From an uncultured Eubacteriales bacterium (lineage in GTDB: Bacteria > Bacillota > Clostridia > Oscillospirales > CAG-272): DNA of 33,537 nucleotides. The notes beneath the pieces were generated by a model that searched no databases, was not told where the DNA came from, and saw nothing but the letters and a program-made list of their open reading frames with translations. Below, in pieces: positions 15,942 to 24,083 of this stretch. The translations under genes were made by a program, and so were the position numbers. The stretch covers positions 1 to 33,537 of the forward strand of contig CAKTAA010000017.1 of assembly GCA_934526185.1 (NCBI GenBank). The letters run 5' to 3'. Position 1 is the first letter of the stretch, and each line of letters starts with the position of its first letter.

Positions 15942-16316
15942 TCACGGGTATTGAAAAACAATTTTTTCCGGTTCCTGCTCACGCCCCCACAGCGTAACTG
16001 TTACAGAGTCGGTGTTCCATTCAACACTCCAATTATATTCGCTTAAATTTCCACCGTCATCCTGTATTGTGAATGCCTGTTTGTATACGGTTGTTTCATT
16101 AGATATAAATAAAATACGGCCCTTAGTGGATCTGAACGGCAATTTCGGTTCACCGACCTGCTGCAGCTCAAGTCGGTATAACCCGTCCGGCGACTCGGCA
16201 GCGTCAACATCATGTTTTCTGAATTCGGCTTGATATAAAAACATCACCGTACAAAAAGCTGCTATAAATATAAATAAAGCCGCTGCCGACAAGGTTATTT
16301 TTTTGTAATTTTTCAT
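15942..16316 (-). CDS. small membrane-anchored protein of unknown function
   Basis: The product has 124 residues: an N-terminal membrane helix (about 7-28), then an extracytoplasmic beta-rich domain with DGLYRLELQQVGEPKLPF, a TKGRILFISNE strand and YNWSVEWNTDSVTVTLWG. This pattern (DG-YRLELxQVGEP ... NWSVxW ... VTLxGxEQ) recurs in small uncharacterised clostridial proteins as far as I recall; no function is known to me. The ATG has AGGTACGG upstream. It stands alone and is convergent with metG. Confidence 0.72.
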   Translation of the reverse strand: MKNYKKITLSAAALFIFIAAFCTVMFLYQAEFRKHDVDAAESPDGLYRLELQQVGEPKLPFRSTKGRILFISNETTVYKQAFTIQDDGGNLSEYNWSVEWNTDSVTVTLWGREQEPEKIVFQYP

Positions 16317-16642
16317 TTACCGTACCTCGTAAAAGTATGTCGATAAAGCGGGGTTATCCATTTTGCTGCATCATTCAAACAGCCCGCTGTGTTTCGTGTT
16401 TTTAGAGCTATGAAGTATAGCAATCCGATTTAACACGAGAAGCACTAATAGCGCATTCGCTCGCAAAGCCCTGAAAATTGAATCTATCGGAGGCAGTATA
16501 TGAAAACCATAATGATCCAACATCCATTTGAATTCTATTCATGTATTTTTTCTAAAATTGCACAATATTTACAGTTTTTGCTGTTGATATATAAGTAATT
16601 TCCGCTTGTTTTATCAATGAAAGGTGTTTTTTATTGGGAATA
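16317..16642. other. intergenic gap, at most one tiny ORF
   Basis: A plus-strand frame of 32 codons (16500-16598) starts with ATG seven bases after GGAGG. Its product (MKTIMIQHPFEFYSC...) resembles nothing known. At 16395-16437 there is a nested hairpin (CGTGTT...AACACG enclosing GCTAT...ATAGC). Otherwise AT-rich and empty. Confidence 0.35.
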
Positions 16643-16759
16643 TTATAACAGAAGCATGTGGATTTGGATAAATATTTCATAATTTATGCTCATAGCTGTT
16701 GTTCCTACCTGCTCTTCTAAAATCTTGGATTGCAGTAAAAGGCGGGCTGAAAGCTTCAT
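16643..16759 (-). CDS. possible 38-residue ORF or gene relic
   Basis: The frame starts with ATG eight bases after GGGGGTG and encodes a basic N-terminus (MKLSARLLLQSKILEEQVG) and a hydrophobic end. No family is recognised. It follows the broken frame at 16814-16981 on the same strand, so both may be remnants of one lost locus. Confidence 0.25.
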   Translation of the reverse strand: MKLSARLLLQSKILEEQVGTTAMSINYEIFIQIHMLLL

Positions 16760-16813
16760 TGTGAAAACACCCCCACTTCTGTATCTGGCCGCATCAACAG
16801 CAAGCATCGAAAC

Positions 16814-16981
16814 TTACACGTCATTTTCCGAGAGCATCAGGCGGCAGATAAAATCAAAGCGGCTTTTCTGTTCATCAGTGTACGGATGTAAACAGTTTCG
16901 ACAGCCGCTTACAGCTTCGATATGCTGGAAAAGCTTGATTCAGCATACCGCCTCGTCGGTTTTAACAGCATATAAGAACAT
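16814..16981 (-). pseudogene. short coding relic interrupted by an in-frame TGA
   Basis: One minus-strand frame runs 56 codons from ATG (16981) to TAA, broken only by TGA at 16940-16942 (codon 14). Before it: MFLYAVKTDEAVC. After it: IKLFQHIEAVSGCRNC, then a segment LHPYTDEQKSRFDFICRL and the end MLSENDV. The downstream part looks like genuine protein, with a CxxC pair. TGA is used as a normal stop elsewhere in this window, so a Trp-to-stop mutation in a decaying gene is the simplest reading; a selenocysteine codon is a remote alternative. It starts 22 bp after the epimerase stop codon. Confidence 0.4.
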
Positions 16982-17003
16982 TTTCGTCAATTCCAAAAAC
17001 TTC

Positions 17004-18068
17004 TCAGCCACGCTTCCGCATTGCCTGCAATTCTTCCCTGACAGCCCTCAGATCCTTATCCCCAGAAAGCATTTGAATATAAAATGTACTTTCGACCGTT
17101 TCGCCGGGACGGATTGTTTTCAGGGTTCCGTCCGCTCTCGCCTTGTCCCGTCCGTCGATGTGCGCATTTGCAGGCTCCAGCCCCAGCACATAGTCCCCTT
17201 CCGCCATCATTTTCCACTGAACAAAGTGACCGAGCGTGGACACATCGTACCGTATCACAGCACCCATGCCGCTTTTCGGCTGATAGGCACCGGCTATCGC
17301 AAATCCCTTCTCATCGCAAAGCATATCGTGATAGTAACACATTTCCTCACATCCGGGTGTCGGCTCCTGCAATCTGTCCCATTCTCCTGCATGCACTGCG
17401 GCAAAATCGCTTTTCGGCATGACTCCCGCAGAAGAAATCAAAACCTCCGCGTCCTCATCAATCAACGGATATCCGAGATTAAAGTGATAGAGACGCATCA
17501 GCGGCGCCTCATTTACGCCGATGTTTTCGATTCTATCTTTCATAGCGATGACATTTTCGCCGTACCGGCAGCGTATTTCACGTGTCAGCAGAAGGTTTTC
17601 CTTATAGATTCTCGCGTGCCGAACCACACCGGAAATAACCGCAGCCGGCGTTCCGTCGGCTTCCCGTTCCAGCCGGCAGGACACCTGTTCAGCCGGTATG
17701 TTGGAAATACGTCCGTGGACGCCGAGTTTTTCGCCGTCATCATCGCAGCACATGCCGATATTGTCGAGGCCGCACGTTGTCAAAAGGCCTGCGGTAAAGG
17801 ATTTCAGCCACTCCAGACGGCGGTTGTCGTAATACTGTGGCGCCACGTAGCCGCAGGGCGACAGAAAGCTGATATTTTTCCCCTGAAACGTCACCCGTCC
17901 GAAATCCATTGCGCGGTCGGCCAATACCGTGAAATGGAGACCGGAGCCGTTATCCACGTCGACCGCACGCATTCCGTCTGCGCGGCCGCCTATCATACGG
18001 TATTCCTTCATTTCAAAAAGCTGTGCAAGATTGCCTATGTACTTTCCTTTTTTATTAAAATTTTCCAT
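17004..18068 (-). CDS. DUF4432-type aldose 1-epimerase family protein
   Basis: The product has 354 residues with the galactose-mutarotase-like beta-sandwich features of the DUF4432 branch: FTVLADRAMDFGRV (about 46-59), LSPCGYVAPQYYD, LTTCGLDNIG, KLGVHGRISNIPAE (His near 117), LYHFNLGYPLIDE, and VLGLEPANAHIDGRD near the end with the usual late acidic residue. Family members are expected to act on aldoses or sugar derivatives; the substrate is not known. Length is normal. The ATG follows AAAGGAT. It appears monocistronic, with relic sequence downstream. Confidence 0.85.
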   Translation of the reverse strand: MENFNKKGKYIGNLAQLFEMKEYRMIGGRADGMRAVDVDNGSGLHFTVLADRAMDFGRVTFQGKNISFLSPCGYVAPQYYDNRRLEWLKSFTAGLLTTCGLDNIGMCCDDDGEKLGVHGRISNIPAEQVSCRLEREADGTPAAVISGVVRHARIYKENLLLTREIRCRYGENVIAMKDRIENIGVNEAPLMRLYHFNLGYPLIDEDAEVLISSAGVMPKSDFAAVHAGEWDRLQEPTPGCEEMCYYHDMLCDEKGFAIAGAYQPKSGMGAVIRYDVSTLGHFVQWKMMAEGDYVLGLEPANAHIDGRDKARADGTLKTIRPGETVESTFYIQMLSGDKDLRAVREELQAMRKRG

Positions 18069-18136
18069 TCTTTTTATCCTTTCTTCTTTATCAATTTATA
18101 ACTTCTTTTCCAAAGTATATCGAACGGCTGATACGT

Positions 18137-18475
18137 CTACAGCTCCCGGTTGACAGTCAACTGAATCAGCAGCTCCAAATCATCCGGCTGCACCCTTGCA
18201 TCGCTGCAGGCTTTATTTCGCTTGACTTCCCCGCATTTTTCGCATCGGTGCACAATCACATATCCTTTGCGGGGATCCGTTTCCGCTCGAATCGGCCGCA
18301 TCAGTCCGCCGCAATTGTTTTCCCGGTCTCCCGGAAAGCGATCCACGTGCAGAGAACACAGGCATCTGGGGCAGTGGTTACGAGAGCTTGATATCAATGG
18401 CTGTACTTCAAGCCCACAGTTTTTACAGATAAATCCGCTGTCATTTTTTTTAAATTTTTTTTGATCCATTGACAT
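18137..18475 (-). CDS. RNHCP domain zinc-binding protein
   Basis: The product has 112 residues. It has FICKNCG near the start, the name-giving RNHCPRCLCSLHVD segment (about 33-46), a GDRENNCGGLMRPI stretch and a second CEKC (about 79-82), which together define the RNHCP family of small zinc-binding proteins. Function is not established; nucleic-acid binding is plausible. It is divergent from the small secreted protein gene at 18584. Confidence 0.85.
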   Translation of the reverse strand: MSMDQKKFKKNDSGFICKNCGLEVQPLISSSRNHCPRCLCSLHVDRFPGDRENNCGGLMRPIRAETDPRKGYVIVHRCEKCGEVKRNKACSDARVQPDDLELLIQLTVNREL

Positions 18476-18583
18476 AATTTCTTACAAAAAACTCCCTCGT
18501 ATGATTTTTCACACGGATTGGAACAATAAGAACGCTCATAGTATGGGCAAACGCAAATAATTGAATAATTGCAAAGGACAAGG

Positions 18584-19111
18584 ATGCTCATGAACAATAT
18601 AAAACATCGGCATCGGACACATTATGCAGCAATTCTCTGCCTGATTTGCGCAGTTGTGTTCACAATGCTCACCATCCAGGCCGCAGCGGCGGGCGTACCT
18701 GAAGGAAATGTCAATTCCCGCGGTGCGGGAAATGCTCCGCTTAACAATGCCGCAAATGGCTACAATAACGCTGCGGTCAGCAACAACGGCGTCATCGGCA
18801 ACGCTGTATCGGATATTCTTCCGGACGGCGGCGCAAGGGTTCGTTCCTCTAACGGCAGCGATATGGTATCCGACGGTGTAGTTTCCGACAAGGATGAACC
18901 TACAGACAGCATGTTTGACAAGGATAACGGCGTTGTTTCCGACAAAGACGAGACCAGGGATGACACAAAGAAAGCGGAAGACAGCGTGACAAGTCCCGTA
19001 AAGACAGAAGAGGATAAGAACAATACTGCAGCAATTGTCATTATCATCATCGTCGTTCTTGCTATCATCCTGCTTATCGTGCTTTTGATTCCAAGAAAAC
19101 GCAAATCCTGA
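18584..19111 (+). CDS. small secreted Asn/Asp-rich protein with C-terminal membrane anchor
   Basis: The product has 175 residues from the ATG at 18584 (18590 is equally possible; AAAGGACAAGG precedes both). It has an N-terminal signal or anchor helix (about 15-35), a polar Asn/Gly-rich part, then repeated units around VVSDKDE (GVVSDKDEPTDSMFDKDN, then GVVSDKDETRDD). The C-terminal transmembrane helix is almost pure Ile/Val/Leu and ends PRKRKS. No family is recognised. The architecture suggests a surface-exposed, membrane-tethered protein. A strong terminator follows. Confidence 0.7.
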   Translation: MLMNNIKHRHRTHYAAILCLICAVVFTMLTIQAAAAGVPEGNVNSRGAGNAPLNNAANGYNNAAVSNNGVIGNAVSDILPDGGARVRSSNGSDMVSDGVVSDKDEPTDSMFDKDNGVVSDKDETRDDTKKAEDSVTSPVKTEEDKNNTAAIVIIIIVVLAIILLIVLLIPRKRKS

Positions 19112-19126
19112 CAGCTTTGAAATCAG

Positions 19127-19164
19127 AAAAGGCCGGCCGATTTTTTTGTTACGGCCGGTTTTTT
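19127..19164. terminator. bidirectional terminator between convergent genes
   Basis: Stem CCGGCCG / CGGCCGG extended by G-T and A-T pairs (AAAAGG / TTTTTT), so either transcript ends in a U-run. It serves the small secreted protein gene (+) and gtrA (-). Confidence 0.85.
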
Positions 19165-19199
19165 CTATATTTTTTCCGCATGGAAAATGTTTTCATCTC

Positions 19200-19646
19200 T
19201 TATCTATCCTGTTCCGTTTTTTCCGTCCCGCGAAAAACAAAGAGTTTGCTGAACACATAGTTTATCAGGACGACAAAAACCGACACCGGTATTTTAACAA
19301 TGTTTTCGTTCCACCGAAATATAGAGACCGCAATAAATATGAAAACCGTCTCCATAACACCGGACGCAAAGCGGCAGGAAAAAAATGACACTACCTGACG
19401 TCCCAGACTGTCCCTCGTATTTTTTTCAAATACAAACTGATAATTCGTGACAAACGCAAATATAACGGCTCCCACCCACGCTATCCCTTGTGATACAAGA
19501 TAGCCATAGGTAAAATCAAATATGGCATTAAAGCCGAAATACAGCACAAAATTGACCACCGTCGTCAGCGCTCCGAATATGCCGTATAAGATCAATTCCT
19601 TATATTTTTGATACATTCTAACAATAAAAGTTTGAAGCTTTTCCAT
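19200..19646 (-). CDS. GtrA family membrane protein
   Basis: The product has 148 residues with four predicted membrane helices. The GtrA pattern is clear: ELILYGIFGALTTVVNFVLY near the start, FAFVTNYQFVFEK in the middle and NYVFSKLFVFRG near the end. GtrA proteins are thought to move lipid-linked (often undecaprenyl-phosphate) sugars across the membrane for wall or surface glycosylation. No glycosyltransferase partner lies beside it here. The ATG follows GGAG. Confidence 0.9.
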   Translation of the reverse strand: MEKLQTFIVRMYQKYKELILYGIFGALTTVVNFVLYFGFNAIFDFTYGYLVSQGIAWVGAVIFAFVTNYQFVFEKNTRDSLGRQVVSFFSCRFASGVMETVFIFIAVSIFRWNENIVKIPVSVFVVLINYVFSKLFVFRGTEKTEQDR

Positions 19647-19780
19647 TCCCGTTCTCCGAAATTGCAGGCACGGCTATAACCAAATCATGCTTTATAATAG
19701 CTGAATTCCGCTGCCAAGCGCAATAAATTTGCAACTGATCGACATTATTTTAAACTTTTCACACAAATTTCCGATCGAAA

Positions 19781-20085
19781 TCATTTATAGATGGTTTCAC
19801 CGAGCTCTGAAAGAGCCGAAGCGTCCCGCGATACTTTTCGCCCATACAGCAATGAAAGGCTGAACGAATGTGCAGCCTGTTCCAAATTATCTTTACACAA
19901 CCATTCGGCGCCGCAGTTTCTCTTTTGTTCACAGCACACCCCGGCAATGGCCGTCCGAACAATGTTATTTACGTTTGCGTTCCCTGTGCCGAGCAGAGTC
20001 CCGCTGACAGGTTTCTCATAGATTACATATTAGCAGCAGCATTATTCGATTCCGTGATGTTATTCACTTCTTGCCGTGACAACAC
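19781..20085 (-). pseudogene. frameshifted small gene, Cys-containing product of unknown function
   Basis: Two minus-strand frames join into one protein-like product. The first begins at GTG (20085) and runs VLSRQEVNNITESNNAAANM to TAA at 20023. The second is open from 20029 to TGA at 19781, starting YVIYEKPVSGTLLGTGNA, continuing NVNNIVRTAIAGVCCEQ and a Cys-containing stretch, then NLEQAAHSFSLSLLYGRK, and ending LSELGETIYK. The second frame has no usable start codon and shows ordinary codon bias. The junction lies around 20020-20032. A consensus promoter sits just upstream, so the locus is probably still transcribed. A decayed gene or a sequencing slip is most likely; programmed frameshifting is possible but has no slippery heptamer I can see. 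Confidence 0.5.
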
Positions 20086-20120
20086 AAAGCCTATGCGGCA
20101 ACATCTTGACAATTTGTATC

Positions 20121-20149
20121 ATTATAGCACATCGAAAAATGAATTGCAA
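20121..20149 (-). promoter_or_regulatory. promoter upstream of the frameshifted gene and gtrA
   Basis: Minus strand: TTGCAA, 17-bp spacer, TATAAT with an extended -10 TG. Transcription would start near 20114 and could continue into gtrA. Confidence 0.65.
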
Positions 20150-20294
20150 TAATATTTCAAGATTTTCCAAAGGATTTTCCGACAATCCACTCTGAATCCG
20201 ATGCTATATAACGACAACAGTTTATTGTAGGAAATATCACCTGTCTATCTTTGTGAATCAGATTTCGGAAGGTCTGGCAGTTTCGCGCAGGATT

Positions 20295-20900
20295 TTATTC
20301 ATCCGATTCCTCCGCAAATGCTTTGCGGACAAGGTCTCGGTATTGTTCGCGCGTATACAGCAAATTCACCGCCTCCAAAAGCGCATTTGCAGACATCTGT
20401 GCCGGTAGGTCAACAGATTCAGCAAATTTTTTCCGTCGAGCGGCGCTGTCCGATCCGCCTGAAAGACCGTCTTCAAAAAAATCCGTTTTGGTCACAGGTT
20501 CCCCCTGCTGTTTTTCCCCGCTGTCTCCCTCCAATGTGTAGGGACGTAGCAAACGTACCAGCGTTTCCGTATCCATTCCCTCCACGCCGAGCAAACCCTC
20601 ACGGGATACTTCCTTTTTTCGTTTTTCTTTTCCCTGTCGGGCGGGTATATATATATGGGTGACCTGACCGGCAGGCAGGCACCCGCGCAGAAAATTTCGG
20701 ATGACACGACCGGCTCCATCTGGGTCCGTCAGCACCAGGACGCCTTTCGCCGCCGCCAGGCGGCGGATCAGCGCGGTTTTTTCGGCTGCCTTAAAGATTC
20801 CAAAGCCGTCCGTGGTCAGAATCGTTCCCTCAGCGATCTGACGAAGCCGTATCTTATCATATTTTCCTTCAACAATTACCGGTCTGTCAAGATGCAGCAC
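20295..20900 (-). CDS. rnmV: ribonuclease M5
   Basis: The product has 201 residues. The Toprim domain at the N-terminus shows VIVEGKYDK (Glu11) and LTDPDGAG (Asp59, Asp61), the metal-binding acidic residues. The family finishes the 5' and 3' ends of 5S rRNA. The C-terminal half (DUF4093-like, LSANALLEAVNLLYTREQYR type end) fits RNase M5, and the length is close to the usual 180-190 residues. It starts with GTG after AGAGGTG and lies only 15 bp behind rnr, so the two RNases are co-expressed. An insertion of basic and acidic residues (about 85-155) is longer than usual. Confidence 0.85.
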   Translation of the reverse strand: MLHLDRPVIVEGKYDKIRLRQIAEGTILTTDGFGIFKAAEKTALIRRLAAAKGVLVLTDPDGAGRVIRNFLRGCLPAGQVTHIYIPARQGKEKRKKEVSREGLLGVEGMDTETLVRLLRPYTLEGDSGEKQQGEPVTKTDFFEDGLSGGSDSAARRKKFAESVDLPAQMSANALLEAVNLLYTREQYRDLVRKAFAEESDE

Positions 20901-20915
20901 TCGATCACCTCTGTA

Positions 20916-23033
20916 TCATTTTCCGTTCTCCGGCTCTTCTGTATCTTCTATAAGCTCCATGTCAAGCTTTCGTGTTATAATATCCGCGCGCGTCAGCCTT
21001 ACACGGACGCGGTCTCCCAGACGATAAACCCGTCTGCCGCAGCTCAGGCTCAAATTTTTTTCATGAAACGTAAAATACCTGTTCAGAGACGAGATTGGCA
21101 CAAGTCCCTCACAGGTGTTATCCAGCATAACAAAGAGCCCGAAAGACACCACGGATGATATGGCAGCGTCAAATTCTTCCCCTACCCTGTCCTGCATATA
21201 GATTACCTTATACATATCCTCTATGGCCCGTTCCGCGCTCATCGCCTGCAGCTCTGATTCACTCGACTGCTTGGCCGCTTTTTCAGCCGCCGCTTTCATT
21301 TTGGACAGTGTTCGCTCGTCATATTGGTCATGCAGAAAGAGCTTGATCAGCCTATGCACCATCAAGTCCGGGTATCTTCGGATCGGCGAGGTGAAATGGC
21401 AATATAAAGAGATTGCCAGACCGAAGTGAGGTGATGCCGCTGCGCTGTATCGCGCTTTGGCAAGCGAACGAAGCATCACTACAGACACAGGCCCCGAAAC
21501 GCCCTTCTCTTTTGCCTCATGCAGGACCGTTTGCATAGCAAGCGGACGCACAGGTTCCCGAATAAGCGGCTTAATATCCAACTGCAGTTGATAAGCAAAC
21601 TGCTGGAACACCTCAAGTTTTTCTGGTGCGGGATCCTCGTGTATCCGGTAAACACATGGCAGTCCGCGCTTATGCATAAAAGTTGCAACGGCCTCGTTGG
21701 CACAAAGCATAAACTGCTCAATGAGGCGTTCCGATAAGCCGCGCTCCCTTGCTTCTATGCCTACAGGTTCGCCGCTTTCATCAACCAGAATTTTCGCCTC
21801 AGCAGTATCCAGCTCCAGCGCGCCTTTTTTCTTTCCTTTTTGTTCCAGAATCTTGTACAGCTCAATCATCTGCGGATAAATATCCGGAAACAGCAACCGG
21901 TACTTTTCATAAAACTCTGAGTCTTTGCCATATTCCAGAATGTCATTCAATTCGCTGTATACGCCGCGGATTTTAGAGCATATAATGCTTTCCCGGAGCT
22001 CGCAATCCTTTATCTCGCCTTTCTTGTCCAGCGTAATCAGCGCGGAAAGCGCATAGCGCTCTTCTCCCCCGGTAAGAGAGCAGCAGCCGTTTGACAGTGT
22101 TTTAGGCAGCATAGGCACAACCTGATCCGCAAAATAAACGCTCGTTCCCCGAAGAAACGCCTCCCCGTCCAGCGCACTGTCCGGTTCTACGTATGACGAG
22201 ACATCCGCTATATGAACGCCGAGCAAGTATCCGCTCTCCCGGATTTCCAGAGATATGGCATCATCCAGATCCTTTGCATCCGCACCGTCAATAGTGAATA
22301 TCATTTTATCACGCAAATCCAGACGGCCGTCTGACGAAATTGGACGTGCCGCAACCCGCTCCGCCTCTTCCAAGGTTTCGGCGTTAAATTCCGTCCGTAT
22401 CCGGTTTTCATAGAGAACCGCATTATAATTGGCACGGCGCGAATCCGATGCGCCGAAAACCCGCGATACAATTCCGCGGGCATCCGGATGCTTTCGCGAC
22501 GGATAGTGCGTGAGCCGCACCTCCACCTTATCGCCCTCCGACGCACCATTCAAATCATCTGCCGTCACCTGGACAGTTAAATCTGTGTTCAGCGCATCAG
22601 GCGTCACATAATACCGATGTCCCCGTTTCGGCCGCCGGATCTGCTCGCACCGGAGCGTTCCAATAATCCGGTCAGTCGCACGCTCGAGAATTTCTTCGAC
22701 CTCCCCCTCAAGGGCAAGCTGATTTGTGGCTCCCACGCCGGTTTTCGTTCCCCGCAGCTCCCGCAAGCTGATACGGACCGTGTCGCGATCCATTGCTCCG
22801 TTCCCCGCAAGCCGCGGAACAAATATGTCTTCGCTATACTTTTCCCGAAATTCCTCTGCAGGTATCACAAAACCAAAGCCGCGGGCATTGGAACGGTAAA
22901 CGCCTGTGAGCTGGGCTGCCCCGGAAAGCTTTTTTCGTGGACGTGGATGCACCGCTATCCTGCCATTTTTCCCTTTCGCCGGCTCTGTCCGGCCTGTTCC
23001 GGAAACTCGTTTTTTTATCATCTTTTTTTTCAT
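20916..23033 (-). CDS. rnr: ribonuclease R
   Basis: The product has 705 residues, a 3'-5' exoribonuclease that degrades structured RNA. After a basic N-terminus come cold-shock-like domains (GFGFVIPAE at about 52-60). The RNB catalytic domain follows with FTIDGADAKDLDDAISL (246-262), carrying the metal-binding Asp cluster, and HFTSPIRRYPDLMVHRLIK near residue 550. An S1 domain (about 620-695) ends the protein. Length is typical. The start ATG follows AGGAAGG. It lies between secG and rnmV, a gene order common in Firmicutes. Confidence 0.95.
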   Translation of the reverse strand: MKKKMIKKRVSGTGRTEPAKGKNGRIAVHPRPRKKLSGAAQLTGVYRSNARGFGFVIPAEEFREKYSEDIFVPRLAGNGAMDRDTVRISLRELRGTKTGVGATNQLALEGEVEEILERATDRIIGTLRCEQIRRPKRGHRYYVTPDALNTDLTVQVTADDLNGASEGDKVEVRLTHYPSRKHPDARGIVSRVFGASDSRRANYNAVLYENRIRTEFNAETLEEAERVAARPISSDGRLDLRDKMIFTIDGADAKDLDDAISLEIRESGYLLGVHIADVSSYVEPDSALDGEAFLRGTSVYFADQVVPMLPKTLSNGCCSLTGGEERYALSALITLDKKGEIKDCELRESIICSKIRGVYSELNDILEYGKDSEFYEKYRLLFPDIYPQMIELYKILEQKGKKKGALELDTAEAKILVDESGEPVGIEARERGLSERLIEQFMLCANEAVATFMHKRGLPCVYRIHEDPAPEKLEVFQQFAYQLQLDIKPLIREPVRPLAMQTVLHEAKEKGVSGPVSVVMLRSLAKARYSAAASPHFGLAISLYCHFTSPIRRYPDLMVHRLIKLFLHDQYDERTLSKMKAAAEKAAKQSSESELQAMSAERAIEDMYKVIYMQDRVGEEFDAAISSVVSFGLFVMLDNTCEGLVPISSLNRYFTFHEKNLSLSCGRRVYRLGDRVRVRLTRADIITRKLDMELIEDTEEPENGK

Positions 23034-23051
23034 AAAATCCTTCCTGACAAC

Positions 23052-23085
23052 AGAAAACCGCTTTGGGAAGCTTCCCCAAGCGGTT
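23052..23085 (-). terminator. intercistronic terminator/attenuator between secG and rnr
   Basis: Minus strand: near-perfect stem AACCGCTTGGG / CCCAAAGCGGTT closing on GAAGCTT, followed by TTTTCTG. It would reduce read-through from secG into rnr and rnmV. Confidence 0.7.
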
Positions 23086-23097
23086 GAACTCCTGTTC

Positions 23098-23487
23098 TTA
23101 TTCTGTGCCGGCTGCGTCTGAATTATCCGCGTCTCCCGTATCCGTTCCGTCGGTTACGGCTCCTGCCGCTTCCGTTTCTCCGGCCTGTCCGGCCGCCGCT
23201 TCCTGACGCGCGTCTTCCAATACATCCTGGAAGATCGTTCGGTAATCTGTCACATCCTGTGTCACATACACAACAACGATCATGATGACGAAAAGAACAG
23301 CGACCACTGTTGTGACCTTTGACAGCATTCTGTCAATAGTGCTTCCCTTAGTTTTTCCGAAGAACGTCTCCGCTCCGCCGCTGATAGCGCCTGACAAATT
23401 CTTTGATTTGCCGTTCTGCATCAATACGGCTATTACCAAAAACACGGCGACGACCAGCAGGATAACGCCCAATACAATACTCACCAT
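23098..23487 (-). CDS. secG: preprotein translocase subunit SecG, with long acidic tail
   Basis: The product has 129 residues from the ATG at 23487, chosen because GGAGG lies eight bases upstream; longer in-frame starts overlap that site. There are two membrane helices (about 3-24 and 54-75) joined by the conserved cytoplasmic loop with LMQNGKSKNLSGAISGGAET. This is the SecG pattern, the accessory subunit of the SecYEG export channel. The C-terminal tail of about 50 residues is Ala/Asp/Glu/Gly/Thr-rich and low in complexity; most SecG proteins end soon after helix two, at 70-80 residues. Confidence 0.93.
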   Translation of the reverse strand: MVSIVLGVILLVVAVFLVIAVLMQNGKSKNLSGAISGGAETFFGKTKGSTIDRMLSKVTTVVAVLFVIMIVVVYVTQDVTDYRTIFQDVLEDARQEAAAGQAGETEAAGAVTDGTDTGDADNSDAAGTE

Positions 23488-23545
23488 GTAGTTTTCCTCC
23501 ATTTGCATGCAATGTTCTGCCTGTAGGTTGTCATGATTGTTTATT

Positions 23546-23574
23546 ATTATACCATATAAATCCCAAAAAAGCAA
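23546..23574 (-). promoter_or_regulatory. promoter of the secG-rnr-rnmV operon
   Basis: Minus strand: TTGCTT, 17-bp spacer, TATAAT; the leader to the secG ATG is about 50 nt. Confidence 0.75.
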
Positions 23575-23706
23575 TAGGATACTGAAATATTTTACGTTTT
23601 TGCTTCAATTCGTTTTGTTTTAAGCTTTTTTTCAATCCGCGCCGGAATTTCATATCTTCATGAGGGCACAGGAAGCAGTTATCATTGAGTGCTGCTGCGC
23701 TTATAT

Positions 23707-24077
23707 TTAATCTGTGAATCTCTCAAGAAGCTTTATATGCCGAGGCCCTGCCTTTGCCTGCAACCATTTCATCACCGCCTGCAGCATTTGTTTTTCATCG
23801 GCCAAACCGTCTTTCTCCGAAATACGCCTGTACAGTGAGGTGCTGCGGTGCATGCAATATCCACAAGCATGAAAGGATTTTCATTGTTCAGCGCAACAGA
23901 TACAAGATATTTATCCGGCGCTAAGCTTGGTGCATAGTCATAGTATATGACATCGTATTTTCGGGAAAGCAAGCCCGGAACTTTTATAACAAAACGGCTA
24001 TTATCCGTGCCGGATACATCGATTCCAATGTCAATATCTGAATATTCGCCAAAGCATGCGTTTGTCCGCGAAAAATG
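23707..24077 (-). pseudogene. nucleotidyltransferase-fold gene relic (5'-truncated, frameshifted)
   Basis: One minus-strand frame reads HFSRTNACFGEYSDIDIGID and continues KVPGLLSRKYDVIYYDYAP, SLAPDKYLVSVALNNEN and PFMLVDIACTAAPHC. The SDID motif after an SR segment is the active-site signature of MNT-type nucleotidyltransferases, here without the preceding helix and Gly-Ser. After PHC the protein-like sequence switches frame and continues YRRISEKDGLADEKQMLQ, then KWLQAKAGPRHIKLLERFTD and TAA at 23707. It starts immediately behind the stop of the intact nucleotidyltransferase gene at 24084, as if the two had recombined. The product would be inactive. Confidence 0.55.
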
Positions 24078-24083
24078 CGCAGT

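Noticed and set aside
16395..16437. A hairpin containing GTTTTTAGAGCTATG followed by TATAGCAA, strikingly like a type II CRISPR repeat paired with a tracrRNA anti-repeat.
   Set aside because: There is only one copy, no spacer array, no cas gene and no further tracrRNA-like stems downstream. The match is short and AT-rich, so chance is the better explanation.
16686..18101. A 471-codon plus-strand open frame.
   Set aside because: It is the antisense shadow of the epimerase gene, with composition typical of shadows (Cys, His, Arg, Phe rich) and no family features.
19927..20101. A run of four neat hairpins that first looked like a riboswitch ahead of gtrA.
   Set aside because: The same stretch reads as protein with normal codon bias once a single frameshift is allowed, so the stems are more likely by-products of coding sequence.
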